Positions 42,319-50,573 of a stretch of DNA of 64,000 bases are shown in pieces. Within the stretch, counting starts at the first letter, position 1, and each line of letters begins with the position of its first letter. Below the pieces are notes generated by a model, which worked only from the letters and a program-made list of their open reading frames with translations, did no database searches and was not told where the DNA came from. This DNA is from Nonomuraea sediminis (lineage in GTDB: Bacteria > Actinomycetota > Actinomycetes > Streptosporangiales > Streptosporangiaceae). The DNA is taken from the NCBI RefSeq assembly GCF_018531495.1, contig NZ_JAHDTI010000009.1:496001-560000 (forward strand), given 5' to 3'. The position numbers and the translations under genes are program-made.

Positions 42319-42827
42319 CGCAGCGCCCCCTGTCTGGCGGCGATCTGCGGGGTGACGAGGTCCGCCCACCGGGCCAGCGGCTCGCCGCCCGGCAGTTCGG
42401 ATTCCAGCAGCGCCAGTCCGGGTGTCGGGACGAAGGCGCCCAGCTCGGTCAGCAGCGGACGGAAGTGCACCTCCACGGCGAGGGCGTGCCTGGCGTGGCC
42501 CATCACCAGCAGCGGCAGCGCCACCTGCCCGGCCAGCGCGTTCGGCGGCAGCCGGTCGGCGAACGCCTTGAGCAGCCCGGTGTAGGTGGCCTTGTAGGTG
42601 GGGCTGGCGAACACCGTGACCGCCGCCCCGGTCACCAGCTCGAGCGCGATCTCGACCCCGGCGTGCGCGCCCGGGTCCAGCAGCGCCGGGCCGAGCGCCG
42701 ACAGGTCGACGACGTCCCGCGGCCCCTCGTAGCCGAGCCTGTCGACGATGGCGTCGGTGGCCGCGACCGCCGCGCCGTACGTCCGCGAGCCGGAGCGGGG
42801 GTTGCCGATGACGGTGACGATGCTCAT
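42315..42827 (-). CDS. NADPH-dependent FMN reductase (SsuE/MsuE-like)
   Basis: A 170-residue flavodoxin-like reductase. VTVIGNPRSGSRTYGAAVA is the phosphate-binding loop; FASPTYKATYTGLLKAFADRLPPNAL is the conserved SsuE-type FMN segment. It gives FMNH2 to alkanesulfonate-type monooxygenases. Overlaps the flanking genes by four bases on each side. Its presence with a second, unrelated flavin reductase in one operon is unusual. Confidence 0.86.
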   Translation of the reverse strand: MSIVTVIGNPRSGSRTYGAAVAATDAIVDRLGYEGPRDVVDLSALGPALLDPGAHAGVEIALELVTGAAVTVFASPTYKATYTGLLKAFADRLPPNALAGQVALPLLVMGHARHALAVEVHFRPLLTELGAFVPTPGLALLESELPGGEPLARWADLVTPQIAARQGALR

Positions 42828-44098
42828 CGTGCCTCCACCAGGGACAGCCCGTATCGCTCGCGGAGCGTGCGGCCTTCGTACTCCGTGCGGAACAGGCCGC
42901 GGACCTGCAGCTCAGGCACGACGTGGTCGACGAAGTCGGACAGGCCGCCCGGCAGATAGGGAGGCATGATGTTGAACCCGTCGGCGGCGCCGTTCTCGTA
43001 CCATTCCTGCAGTTCGTCGGCGATCTGCTCGGGTGTGCCCGCGATCACCCGGTGGCCGCGCCCTCCGGCCAGCTTGTTGATCACCTCGCGGATCGTCAGG
43101 TTGCCGCGGGCGGCCAGGTCCTTGATGAGCCGCACCCGGCTCTGCTGCCCATCCGGATTGCCCGGGATGTCCGGCAGCGGACCGTCCAGCGGGTGCCCTG
43201 TCAGGTCGATGCTGAAGATGTTGGACAGCTGCTGCAGCCCGTAGGCGGGGACGATCAGCTCCTCCAGCTCCTTCTCCAGCCGCAGCGCCTCCCGCTCGGT
43301 CGAGCCGATGATCGGCGAGATGCCGGGCAGGATCTTCAGCTGCCGTCCGTGGGGCAGGCGCGCCTTGAGGTCGGCGTAGAACTCCTGGGCGTCCTCGAGG
43401 GTCTGTTGCGCGGTGAAGACGGCCTCGGCGTGGCGGGCGGCGAACTCCTTGCCGTCCTCCGACGAGCCCGCCTGGACCAGCAGCGGCCTGCCCTGCGGGG
43501 TCCGCTGGATGTTGAGCGGACCCTTGACGGCGAAGTGGGTGCCGCGATGGTTGATCGGGTTGATCAGCGACGTGTCCGCGTAGACCCCGCTCTGGCGGTC
43601 GTTGACGATCGCGCCCTCCGACCAGCTGTCCCACAGGGCGTTGACGACCTCCAGGAACTCCTCCGCCCGCTGGTAGCGGTCGCCGTGCGCCGGACGCTCG
43701 ATGCCGAAGTTGTGCGCCTCGGCCTCGCCCGCCGAGGTCACGATGTTCCATCCGGCCCTGCCGCCGCTGATGTGGTCCAGCGAGGCGAACTTGCGCGCCA
43801 CGTGGAACGGCTCGTTGTAGGTGGTGGAGACCGTGGCGATCAGCCCGATGTGGTGGGTGACGGCCGCCAGGGCGGCCAGCAGCGTCAGCGGCTCCAGCCC
43901 GCCGAGCGCGTTGTGCTTGACGTTGCCCCACAGCGCCAGGCCATCGGCGAGGAACACCGAGTCGAGCTTGCCCCGCTCGGCGATCCTGGCCAGCTCCTGG
44001 AAGTGCCCGATGTCGGTGATACGGCTCGGCTCGGTCAGCGGGTGCCGCCAGGCGGCCTCGTGATGGCCGACGCCCATCAGGAAAGCGTTGAGATGCAT
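42824..44098 (-). CDS. LLM-class FMN-dependent monooxygenase (NtaA/SnaA/DszA family)
   Basis: A 424-residue enzyme of the nitrilotriacetate/dibenzothiophene-sulfone monooxygenase family. HEAAWRHPLTEPSRITDIGHFQELA, GLEPLTLLAALAAVTHHIGL, TVSTTYNEPFHVARKFASLDHISGGRAGWNIVTS and HFAVKGPLNIQRTPQGRP are family signatures. It oxygenates an organosulfur or similar compound using FMNH2. Beside sulfonate-type ABC genes it most likely releases sulfite from an organosulfur source. ATG 44098 overlaps the permease stop by one base. Confidence 0.88.
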   Translation of the reverse strand: MHLNAFLMGVGHHEAAWRHPLTEPSRITDIGHFQELARIAERGKLDSVFLADGLALWGNVKHNALGGLEPLTLLAALAAVTHHIGLIATVSTTYNEPFHVARKFASLDHISGGRAGWNIVTSAGEAEAHNFGIERPAHGDRYQRAEEFLEVVNALWDSWSEGAIVNDRQSGVYADTSLINPINHRGTHFAVKGPLNIQRTPQGRPLLVQAGSSEDGKEFAARHAEAVFTAQQTLEDAQEFYADLKARLPHGRQLKILPGISPIIGSTEREALRLEKELEELIVPAYGLQQLSNIFSIDLTGHPLDGPLPDIPGNPDGQQSRVRLIKDLAARGNLTIREVINKLAGGRGHRVIAGTPEQIADELQEWYENGAADGFNIMPPYLPGGLSDFVDHVVPELQVRGLFRTEYEGRTLRERYGLSLVEAR

Positions 44099-45459
44099 CA
44101 GGTCCTCCACGTCGAGAATCGGCGCTCCAGACGGACGAGGAGCAGGTTGACGACCAGCCCGAGCACGGAGATCGTGATGATCCCCGCGTACATGTCGGGC
44201 ACCCGGAAGTTGAACTGGGCGTAGTTGATGAGGTAGCCGAGCCCGGCCTTGGCGCCGACCATCTCGGCGGCGACCAGGACGAGGATCGAGTACGCGCCCG
44301 CCAGCCGTACGCCGGTGAAGACGGTCGGCACCGCGGCGGGCAGGATGACCTTCTGGAACAGCCTCGCCGGCCCGAGCCCCATCGACCGGGCCGACTTGAT
44401 CAGCAGCGGGTCGACGCCTTTGACGCCCGCGATGGTGTTGAGCAGGATCGGCCAGGAGCAGGCGTAGAGGATGATCGAGATCTTCGAGGTCTCGCCCAGG
44501 CCGAGGATCAGCACGAAGACCGGCAGCAGCGCGAGCGCGGCCGTGTTCCTGAACAGCTCGAGCACCGGGTTGAGGAAGTCGGCCACCGGGCGGTACCAGC
44601 CGATCAGCAGCCCCAGCGGGATGGCCGTCGCGATCGCCAGGCCGAAGCCGGCGCCCGACCTGATGAGGGACGCCTCGACGTGCTCGACCAGCTCGCCCCC
44701 TCGGAGCAGCTCGAACCAGGCGGCCAGCACCTCGCTCAGCGGGGGCAGGAACGTCGGGTCCACGACCTCCAGCCTCGGCAGCGTCTCCCAGATGGCGGCC
44801 AGCACGCTGACCGCCGCACTCGCGCGCCCCACTTTCCCGAGTACGGCCGGCCAAGCCCGCCCACGTCCACCAGGCCGCCCGCGCTTCCGCGATGCCTCCT
44901 GCCCGGGCCGTGGCTCCGTCTCTTCCTCTGGCCGTGGCTCTATCTCTTGCTCGAGCCGCGGCTCCGTGGTCGTCGCCGGTTGAGCGCCGTTCGAGGGCGC
45001 CGGGCTCCGCCGTACCCCTTCCCGCCGACCCGGCGCCTGGGGGCCCGCCCCGAGGGAGAGCTCCAGCTCGCTGACGCTCGCCGTCGCGACCACACCCGCC
45101 GCCACGCCGGTCGCCGTGCCCGCGCTCGCCGTGTCCGCGTTGGTCAACGTGCCCGTGCCGGACGGCGTGCCCGTGCCGGTCGCCGTCGCCGCCCCGGTCG
45201 GCGTGCTCGTGCCGGTCGGCGTGCTCGTACTAGGTGCCGTGCCCGTGTCGGTTGGGGTGGTTGTGTTGGTTGGGGTTGGGGTGTTGGTCGATGTGGTGGG
45301 TCGGGTTGCCGTGCTTGGGGGTTCTGCGGTGATAGGGGGGCTTGCCGTAGTGGGGGTGGTTGGTGGGGGTGAGGTGCCGGTCAGGGCGTCGGTGAGGGTG
45401 AAGGGGTTGGCGTCGAGGGCGGAGGCGGACAGGCCGGTGGCCGTGGAAGGTCTAGGCAA
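44098..45459 (-). CDS. sulfonate/taurine-type ABC permease with long disordered N-terminus
   Basis: A 453-residue protein as read from TTG 45459. The last 250 residues are a normal SsuC/TauC permease with about six hydrophobic segments (EVLAAWFELLRGGELVEH, NPVLELFRNTAALALLPVF, ILGLGETSKISIILYACSWP, GARLFQKVILPAAVPTVFTG-like). The first 200 are Thr/Pro/Ser/Gly-rich, then Glu/Arg-rich, with short repeats such as GTSTPTG, and look unstructured; usual members lack this. A later start is possible, but the frame is open throughout and overlaps the ATPase gene by eight bases. Confidence 0.8.
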   Translation of the reverse strand: MPRPSTATGLSASALDANPFTLTDALTGTSPPPTTPTTASPPITAEPPSTATRPTTSTNTPTPTNTTTPTDTGTAPSTSTPTGTSTPTGAATATGTGTPSGTGTLTNADTASAGTATGVAAGVVATASVSELELSLGAGPQAPGRREGVRRSPAPSNGAQPATTTEPRLEQEIEPRPEEETEPRPGQEASRKRGRPGGRGRAWPAVLGKVGRASAAVSVLAAIWETLPRLEVVDPTFLPPLSEVLAAWFELLRGGELVEHVEASLIRSGAGFGLAIATAIPLGLLIGWYRPVADFLNPVLELFRNTAALALLPVFVLILGLGETSKISIILYACSWPILLNTIAGVKGVDPLLIKSARSMGLGPARLFQKVILPAAVPTVFTGVRLAGAYSILVLVAAEMVGAKAGLGYLINYAQFNFRVPDMYAGIITISVLGLVVNLLLVRLERRFSTWRT

Positions 45460-46216
45460 CGGGGGTCGCCTCCTCGTGGAGCAGGGTCCAGATGGCGTGG
45501 CGGTACTCGCCGAAGCGGGGAGCCGCGCGGAGATCGCCCTCGCGGGTGGGGAAGGTGACGGGGATGACGTCCCTGATGCGGCCGGGCGAGGGGGTCATGA
45601 CGGCGACGCGCTGACCCAGGTAGACGGCCTCGTCGATGGCGTGGGTGATGAAGATGATGGTCTTGCCGGTCTTGGCCCAGATCTGCAGGAGCTCCTCCTG
45701 GAGCGACTCGCGGGTCTGGGCGTCGAGCGCGGCGAAGGGCTCGTCCATGAGCAGCACGTCGGGATCGAAGGCGAGGCTGCGCGCGATGGCCACGCGCTGC
45801 CGCATGCCGCCGGAGAGCTCGTGGGGATAGCGGCCGTCGAAGCCGGACAGCCCCACCAGATCCAGATATTTCCGGGCCAGCCCGGGCCGGTCCCGCCGCG
45901 GCACCCCCTTGGCCTCCAGCCCGAACTCCACGTTGGCCAGCGCCGTACGCCAGGGGAAGAGCGCGTACTGCTGGAAGACGATCCCCCGGTCCAGCCCCGG
46001 CCCCGTGACGGGCGCGCCGTCGATGAGGATCAGGCCGCTGGTCGGCGTGGTGAGCCCGGTGAGCAGGTCGAGCAGCGTCGACTTCCCGCACCCGCTCGGC
46101 CCGACGAGCGTCAGGAACTCCCCTTCACGGACATCCAGCGAGACCTCCGACAGAGCGGTGAAGTGTTCGCCGCGGACCGCGAACTCCTTGGTCACGTTCA
46201 CGAACTGGATCTTCAT
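45452..46216 (-). CDS. sulfonate/taurine-type ABC transporter ATP-binding protein
   Basis: A 254-residue ATPase (SsuB/TauB type). Walker A GPSGCGKSTLLDLL, Q-loop FQQYALFPWRTALANVEF, signature LSGGMRQRVAIARSL, Walker B VLLMDEPFAALDAQ, and His switch FITHAIDEAVYLGQRV. It energises uptake of a sulfur compound. The ATG at 46216 overlaps the binding-protein stop (ATGA); the frame is open upstream but has no support. Confidence 0.92.
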   Translation of the reverse strand: MKIQFVNVTKEFAVRGEHFTALSEVSLDVREGEFLTLVGPSGCGKSTLLDLLTGLTTPTSGLILIDGAPVTGPGLDRGIVFQQYALFPWRTALANVEFGLEAKGVPRRDRPGLARKYLDLVGLSGFDGRYPHELSGGMRQRVAIARSLAFDPDVLLMDEPFAALDAQTRESLQEELLQIWAKTGKTIIFITHAIDEAVYLGQRVAVMTPSPGRIRDVIPVTFPTREGDLRAAPRFGEYRHAIWTLLHEEATPVA

Positions 46217-47199
46217 CGGGCACCCCCGGCGAACGGGTTGTAGGCGTTGGTGAAGGCGTCGGCCGCCTTGACCTGGCCCGGCCTGATCTCGCCCGAGCGT
46301 TCCAGCCAGTCGATCCACCGCTGGAACTCCTGGGCGGCGATCACCCCGCCGGTGGCGGAGACGCCGCTGCTCTTCCAGTAGCCGACGGAGGACGCGTCCT
46401 CGTTGCGGTGCCGCTTGGCGATGATCTCCTTGAACCTGGCCACGACCTCCTCACGGCTGTGCGTCTGGGTCCACTGGATGGCCTTGGCGACGCCTTCGAC
46501 GAACTTCCTGGTGGTGTTCGGGTTCCTGGCGATGAAGCGGTCGGTGAGCACGTAGGTTCCCGCCGAGAAGTTCCCGAACAGGTCCACGTCCTTGAACAGC
46601 GGGCGGATGCCGCCGCGCTCCAGCGCCTTGTCGCGCAGGATCCCGCCGAGCACGGCCACGTCGATCTGCTTCTGCCGCAGCGCCTGCTCGGTGTTGACCG
46701 GCGGCACCACGACCTCCTCGACCTGCTTGACCTCGGCGGGGGTCAGGCCGCCGCGGGTCAGATACTCCTTGAGTACGGCTTCCGCGTGCGCACCGAGGGT
46801 GTTCATGCCGACCTTCTTGCCGATCAGGTCACGCGCGGACCTGATCGGGCTGCCGTCCAGGACGAAGTAGCCCTGGTAGGAGTTCTGGTCGCTGCCGTAG
46901 TAGCTGATGACGGCCTTGATCGGGGCCTTGGCGGCGATCAGTTTGACCACCGCGCCGTTGAAGGCGCCGCCGAAGTCCGTCTGTCCTGTCGCGGCCGACT
47001 GGATGTCCTGCGGGCCGCTGATGGTGTTGCCGATCCACTTGAGCTTGACGGGTTTGAGGTAGCCGAGGTCCTCGGCCAGTTCCGGGAAGGTGACGGCGCC
47101 GACGCTGCCCTGGTATCGCAGCTCCTGGGTCTCCGTGGAACCCTGCGCGGTGCCGCACGCGGTCAGCAGGAAAATGAGGGGAATGAGACGTTTGATCAC
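46213..47199 (-). CDS. aliphatic sulfonate/taurine-type ABC substrate-binding lipoprotein
   Basis: A 328-residue lipoprotein. The signal MIKRLIPLIFLLTACG has a lipobox Cys at about residue 15. FPELAEDLGYLKPVKLKWIG, GQTDFGGAFNGAVVKLIAAKAP, YYGSDQNSYQGYFVL and KKVGMNTLGAHAEAVLKEYL match NMT1/SsuA-like proteins. GTG start with AGAGGA seven bases upstream. That GTG is part of an inverted repeat that pairs with the stop codon of the upstream leader peptide, so translation is likely controlled. First structural gene of the sulfur operon. Confidence 0.9.
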   Translation of the reverse strand: MIKRLIPLIFLLTACGTAQGSTETQELRYQGSVGAVTFPELAEDLGYLKPVKLKWIGNTISGPQDIQSAATGQTDFGGAFNGAVVKLIAAKAPIKAVISYYGSDQNSYQGYFVLDGSPIRSARDLIGKKVGMNTLGAHAEAVLKEYLTRGGLTPAEVKQVEEVVVPPVNTEQALRQKQIDVAVLGGILRDKALERGGIRPLFKDVDLFGNFSAGTYVLTDRFIARNPNTTRKFVEGVAKAIQWTQTHSREEVVARFKEIIAKRHRNEDASSVGYWKSSGVSATGGVIAAQEFQRWIDWLERSGEIRPGQVKAADAFTNAYNPFAGGAR

Positions 47200-47244
47200 G
47201 ATATGTCCTCTTCAGTCGTGGAAGGGGGCGAAAGATCGTGATCA
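47193..47244 (-). promoter_or_regulatory. translational attenuator hairpin sequestering the SBP start codon
   Basis: On the mRNA, TGATCACGAT (47244-47235, including the leader-peptide TGA stop) is perfectly complementary to ATCGTGATCA (47202-47193, including the GTG start of the binding protein). The 32-nt loop holds its ribosome-binding site GAAGAGGA. A ribosome paused at the Cys codon two codons before the stop would cover the first arm and free the start. Confidence 0.7.
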
Positions 47245-47310
47245 GCGACACTGTGCGCTGACGACGCGGCAGTAGTCGACATGCGCGCGCCGGGTCAGGA
47301 CCGGGCTCAT
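47242..47310 (-). CDS. 22-residue cysteine-containing leader peptide
   Basis: An ATG-to-TGA frame of 23 codons encoding MSPVLTRRAHVDY then CRVV and SAQCR. The RRxHVDxxRVxSAxC pattern is that of short leader peptides found upstream of actinobacterial sulfur-assimilation and sulfonate genes, some shown in mycobacteria to mediate cysteine-dependent attenuation. Cys codons are at positions 14 (TGC) and 21 (TGT), the last just before the stop. The ATG falls seven bases after a -10-like TAGCGT, so the message is probably leaderless. Too short for most gene finders. Confidence 0.75.
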   Translation of the reverse strand: MSPVLTRRAHVDYCRVVSAQCR

Positions 47311-47317
47311 GTCTTCG

Positions 47318-47346
47318 ACGCTACGCAGGCCCGATCCAGAAGTCAA
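47318..47346 (-). promoter_or_regulatory. promoter of the sulfur operon
   Basis: Minus strand TTGACT (47346-47341), a 17-nt spacer and TAGCGT (47323-47318). The start point would fall on or next to the leader-peptide ATG at 47310. Confidence 0.6.
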
Positions 47347-47385
47347 CATTCCCTACTTGATTTACATGAAATATCTCGCGTACGG

Positions 47386-48441
47386 CTATCCCTCCGTCGC
47401 GAACCAGAGATCCGGCTCCCCCGCCTCCCTGCGCACCCGCCCCTTGGCCTCCAGCCAGACCAGGTGAGCCAGCGTCTCACCGTTGGCCGAGCGGCGCATG
47501 AACGGCGGGATCGTCTCCCACGGCCGCGACCAGGTCAGCCGCGTGGCGATGTCCCAGCAGCTCAGCCCCTGGGCCGCCTGCTCGACCTCGGCCAGCCGCT
47601 CGTCGTGGTGCGCCATCACGTAGTCGACCCGCTCGGCCAGTTCGAGGAAGCGGTACTCGTGCGCGGGCAGCACCTCCTCGACGTCGAACTTGCGCACCGC
47701 GGCCAGCGAGTCGAGGTAGTCGGCCAGCGGGTTCGGCCCGGACTGCGGGTGGACGGCGACGATCGGCGTGATCTTGGCGAGCACGTGGTCGCCGGAGAAC
47801 AGCAGCCGCCGCGACTCCGACACGAAGCACAGGTGGCCCGGCGAGTGCCCGGGCGTCCAGACCGCCCGCAGGTCCCAGCCGGGCAGGTCGAGCCGGTCGC
47901 CGTCCTCGACCAGCCGGTCGGGCTTGGCCATCGAGACCATGTGCCTGATCATCATGGAGGCGCCCGCCAGCTCGTCCAGCGTCAGCGCCGGGACCCCGGC
48001 CCTGACCAGCAGCCCGCGCTCCTTCTCCACGAGCCGGTCGATGGCGCTGTCGTCGTAGCGCTCGTGCACGAGCGCGGCGTCCTTGGGGTGGAGCGCGATC
48101 CACGCGCCGGAGACCTCCCTGATCCGCCCGGCGAGCCCGTAGTGGTCGGGATGGATGTGGGTGACCAGGACGCCCTTGACATCCGTGATCTCGTACCCCG
48201 CTACTCGCAGTCCGGCGACCAGCCCGTCGTAGGCCTCGTCCGTGTTCCACCCGGCGTCGATGATGGCCACCCCGTCGGGCAGCTCCAGCGCATAGACCAG
48301 CACGTACCGCAGCGGATTGATGGGAATCGGAACCGGGATGGACCACAACCCGGGCCGCACCCGCTCGACCGCGGGGACCGTACGGTCCAGCCATGCGTCG
48401 CGCTGCGCCTCGTTCGCCGGGGTCACCACAAACTTCGCCAT
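47386..48441 (-). CDS. MBL-fold metallo-hydrolase
   Basis: A 351-residue metallo-beta-lactamase-fold protein. The metal motif THIHPDHYGLAG (HxHxDH) is at about 110, WTPGHSPGHLCF gives the next His, FSGDHVLAK the Asp and LPAHEYRFLE the last His. The C-terminal 100 residues form an added winged-helix-like region (GETLAHLVWLEAKGRVRREAG). Such enzymes hydrolyse thioesters or lactones. ATG 48441 chosen; the promoter region is shared with the divergent GST-like gene and carries the AGAACATGATTCGG motif. Confidence 0.85.
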   Translation of the reverse strand: MAKFVVTPANEAQRDAWLDRTVPAVERVRPGLWSIPVPIPINPLRYVLVYALELPDGVAIIDAGWNTDEAYDGLVAGLRVAGYEITDVKGVLVTHIHPDHYGLAGRIREVSGAWIALHPKDAALVHERYDDSAIDRLVEKERGLLVRAGVPALTLDELAGASMMIRHMVSMAKPDRLVEDGDRLDLPGWDLRAVWTPGHSPGHLCFVSESRRLLFSGDHVLAKITPIVAVHPQSGPNPLADYLDSLAAVRKFDVEEVLPAHEYRFLELAERVDYVMAHHDERLAEVEQAAQGLSCWDIATRLTWSRPWETIPPFMRRSANGETLAHLVWLEAKGRVRREAGEPDLWFATEG

Positions 48442-48464
48442 GGACACGATTGTGCCCCCAGATC

Positions 48465-48483
48465 CCGAATCATGTTCTACTGG
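48465..48483. promoter_or_regulatory. CCGAATCATGTTCTACTGG motif between MBL and GST-like genes
   Basis: A 14-base block here (CCGAATCATGTTCT, 48465-48478) is identical in reverse complement to AGAACATGATTCGG at 61803-61816 in the thiolase-like promoter. It is five bases before the GST-like ATG and 24 bp from the MBL ATG, so it could control both. Confidence 0.5.
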
Positions 48484-48487
48484 GGTG

Positions 48488-49357
48488 ATGAAGCTAGGTC
48501 GCGAGATCGCGGACGACGGCCGCTTCGTCCGCCAGCCGAACCGGTTCACCGACCGCCTCGGCCCTCCCGAGCCCGGCCGGTATCAGCTGTACGCCTCCTA
48601 CGCCTGCCCGTGGGCGCAGCGGGTGCTGATCGTGCGCGAGCTGCTCGGGATCCAGGACCTGCTCGGCGTGACGATCGTCGACCCGATCAGGGACGAGAAG
48701 GGCTGGCGCGTCCCCGGCGGCGACCCGGTCACCGGCGTGGAGTACCTGTCGGAGCTGTATCTGGCCACCGATCCCGGCTACCCCGGCAGGTACACGGTCC
48801 CGTGCGTCTGGGACGTCCGCGAGAAGCGCCTGGTCACCAACGACTTCCCGCGGATCACCCTGGATCTGGAGCTGTCCTGGACAGGCGACACGGCTCCCGA
48901 CCTGTATCCGCGGGCCGAGCGCGACCAGATCGACGCCATGAACGACCGCCTCTACCACGGGCTCAACAACGCCGTCTACGAGGCGGGCTTCGCCCGCGGC
49001 CAGGCGGCCTACGAGGAGGCGGTCACGCGCGTCTTCCAGACGCTGGACTTCCTGGAGGAACGCCTGGCCGACCGTACCTACCTCTTCCACGGGCTGACCG
49101 ACAGCGACGTGCGGCTCTACACCACGCTGGCCCGCTTCGACGCGGTCTACCACTCGCACTTCAAGTGCTCGATCAGGCGCTTGGTCGACTATCCGAACCT
49201 GTGGGCCTACGCGCGGCGGCTGTACGCGATGCCGGCCTTCCGCGACACGACGGACTTCGACCAGATCAAGCGCCACTACTTCATCACCCAGACGCACGTG
49301 AACCCGTCGCGGATCGTGCCGCTGGGTCCGCGGCTCGACTGGTCGCGGGCATCCTGA
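48488..49357 (+). CDS. glutathionyl-hydroquinone-reductase-like (Xi-class GST) protein
   Basis: A 289-residue thioredoxin-fold/GST-C protein. YASYACPWAQRVLIVRELLG holds the CPWA active-site Cys of the Xi class (YqjG/ECM4 type), with VPCVWDVREKRLVTNDFPRI and YLFHGLTDSDVRLYTTLARFDAVYHSHFKC as further signatures. These enzymes reduce thiol adducts of hydroquinones; actinomycetes usually make mycothiol, so the thiol partner may differ. ATG 48488 (GTG 48485 also in frame). It overlaps the convergent MFS gene by 74 bp. Confidence 0.85.
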   Translation: MKLGREIADDGRFVRQPNRFTDRLGPPEPGRYQLYASYACPWAQRVLIVRELLGIQDLLGVTIVDPIRDEKGWRVPGGDPVTGVEYLSELYLATDPGYPGRYTVPCVWDVREKRLVTNDFPRITLDLELSWTGDTAPDLYPRAERDQIDAMNDRLYHGLNNAVYEAGFARGQAAYEEAVTRVFQTLDFLEERLADRTYLFHGLTDSDVRLYTTLARFDAVYHSHFKCSIRRLVDYPNLWAYARRLYAMPAFRDTTDFDQIKRHYFITQTHVNPSRIVPLGPRLDWSRAS

Positions 49358-50573
49358 CGAACAGCCCGGCCGAGGCCAGCACCACCACGGCGGCCACCGA
49401 CCAGGCGGCAGCCGTACCGAAGAGCCCGGCGAGCACGCCGAACAGCAGGTTGGACAGCGCGCCGCCGGCCTGCTGCGCCAGCGAGGCGACCGAGGTGAGC
49501 GTGGTGCGCTCGGCGGCCGTGACCGCCTTGTGCGTCAGCTCCATGCACAGCACCTGACCGGCCGACAGCCCGGCGAACATCGCCACGTACGCCAGCGCCG
49601 CCGCGACGATTCCGGCCAGGCCCGCAAGTCCGGCCGACGCGGCCAGCGCGGCGAGAGAGGTGGCCGTGACCACGATCCCCGCCATGGCGCCGCGGACCGA
49701 GCCGCGCGTGAGCCGGGCCAACCGCGGCGCGGCCGCGCTGCCGAGCGCGCTGCCCGCGAAGCCCAGCGCCGCCACCACCGCGTACGCGCTCGAGCCAAGC
49801 GTCGGCGAGCTGGTCAGCCCGGCCAGCCGCCCCGGCGTGAGCAGTTCCACCGCGGTCAGCGCCACCCCCGTCGCCACCGCCGCCAGCATCAGCCTGCGCA
49901 GCAGCCCCCTGCCCAGGGCCATCCGCGCGCCCGCCACGACCGTCGCGGGCACCTCGCGCAGCACGCCGGCCGGCGTGCGCCGCCCGCGCTGCGGCTCCGG
50001 CATCGCCACGACCACGACCGCCAGCAGCACGGCCGCCGCCCCCGCCCCCAGCAGCGGCGGCACCGCCAGCGGCAGGATCAGCTTCTCCGGTACGGCCAGC
50101 GGCACGAACCCGCCGGCCAGCACGCCGAGGGCCAGCGCCACGGAGCCCATCGCGCTGCCGCCCGCCAGCCCCGGCTTGAGGTCGGCGTCAGGCCCTTCGA
50201 TCCGGTGCAGCGTGTCGACGTACCAGGCGTCGGCGGGGCCGCTGGACAGCGCCCGGGCGATCCCCTTGAGCACCCCCGTGACCAGGAACATCCATAACGT
50301 CGTGGAGAAGGCCATCAGCACCATCGCCACCACGCTGACGGCCGCCGAGACCGCCAGCACCGCCCGGCGGCCGACGACGTCGGCCAGCCCGCCCGTGGGC
50401 AGCTCCAGCCCGATGGTGACCACCGAGAACACGGTCGTGGCCAGGCCGATCTCGGCCAGGCTCAGCCCCCGCTCGGTCATCAGCAGCACCATGACGGCCA
50501 TCGACAGCGCGGCGGGCAACCAGGTCAGGAAGCTGACCAGCAGGTAGCGCCGGCGCGCGGAGCCGGCGTTCAC
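49284..50573 (-). CDS. MFS transporter
   Basis: A 429-residue major-facilitator protein with about 12 hydrophobic segments; the loop 2-3 motif is ELPTGGLADVVGRRAVLAVS (DxxGRR type). It probably exports a drug or metabolite. GTG start overlaps the stop of the ArsR-type gene (GTGA), so regulator and transporter form one operon. The C-terminal 25 residues overlap the GST-like gene on the other strand. Confidence 0.87.
   Translation of the reverse strand: MNAGSARRRYLLVSFLTWLPAALSMAVMVLLMTERGLSLAEIGLATTVFSVVTIGLELPTGGLADVVGRRAVLAVSAAVSVVAMVLMAFSTTLWMFLVTGVLKGIARALSSGPADAWYVDTLHRIEGPDADLKPGLAGGSAMGSVALALGVLAGGFVPLAVPEKLILPLAVPPLLGAGAAAVLLAVVVVAMPEPQRGRRTPAGVLREVPATVVAGARMALGRGLLRRLMLAAVATGVALTAVELLTPGRLAGLTSSPTLGSSAYAVVAALGFAGSALGSAAAPRLARLTRGSVRGAMAGIVVTATSLAALAASAGLAGLAGIVAAALAYVAMFAGLSAGQVLCMELTHKAVTAAERTTLTSVASLAQQAGGALSNLLFGVLAGLFGTAAAWSVAAVVVLASAGLFVRMPATSRAADPAARSATGSRASG

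Noticed and set aside
45110..45380. Repetitive GTGCCGGTCGGC and GGTTGGGGTT units considered as a CRISPR or minisatellite
   Set aside because: Unit length is irregular, there are no spacers, and the minus-strand frame stays open through it; better described as coding low-complexity sequence.
49284..49357. 74-bp convergent overlap of GST-like and MFS genes considered an assembly error
   Set aside because: Both C-termini read cleanly to stop codons with no frameshift sign; convergent tail overlap is plausible, though long.
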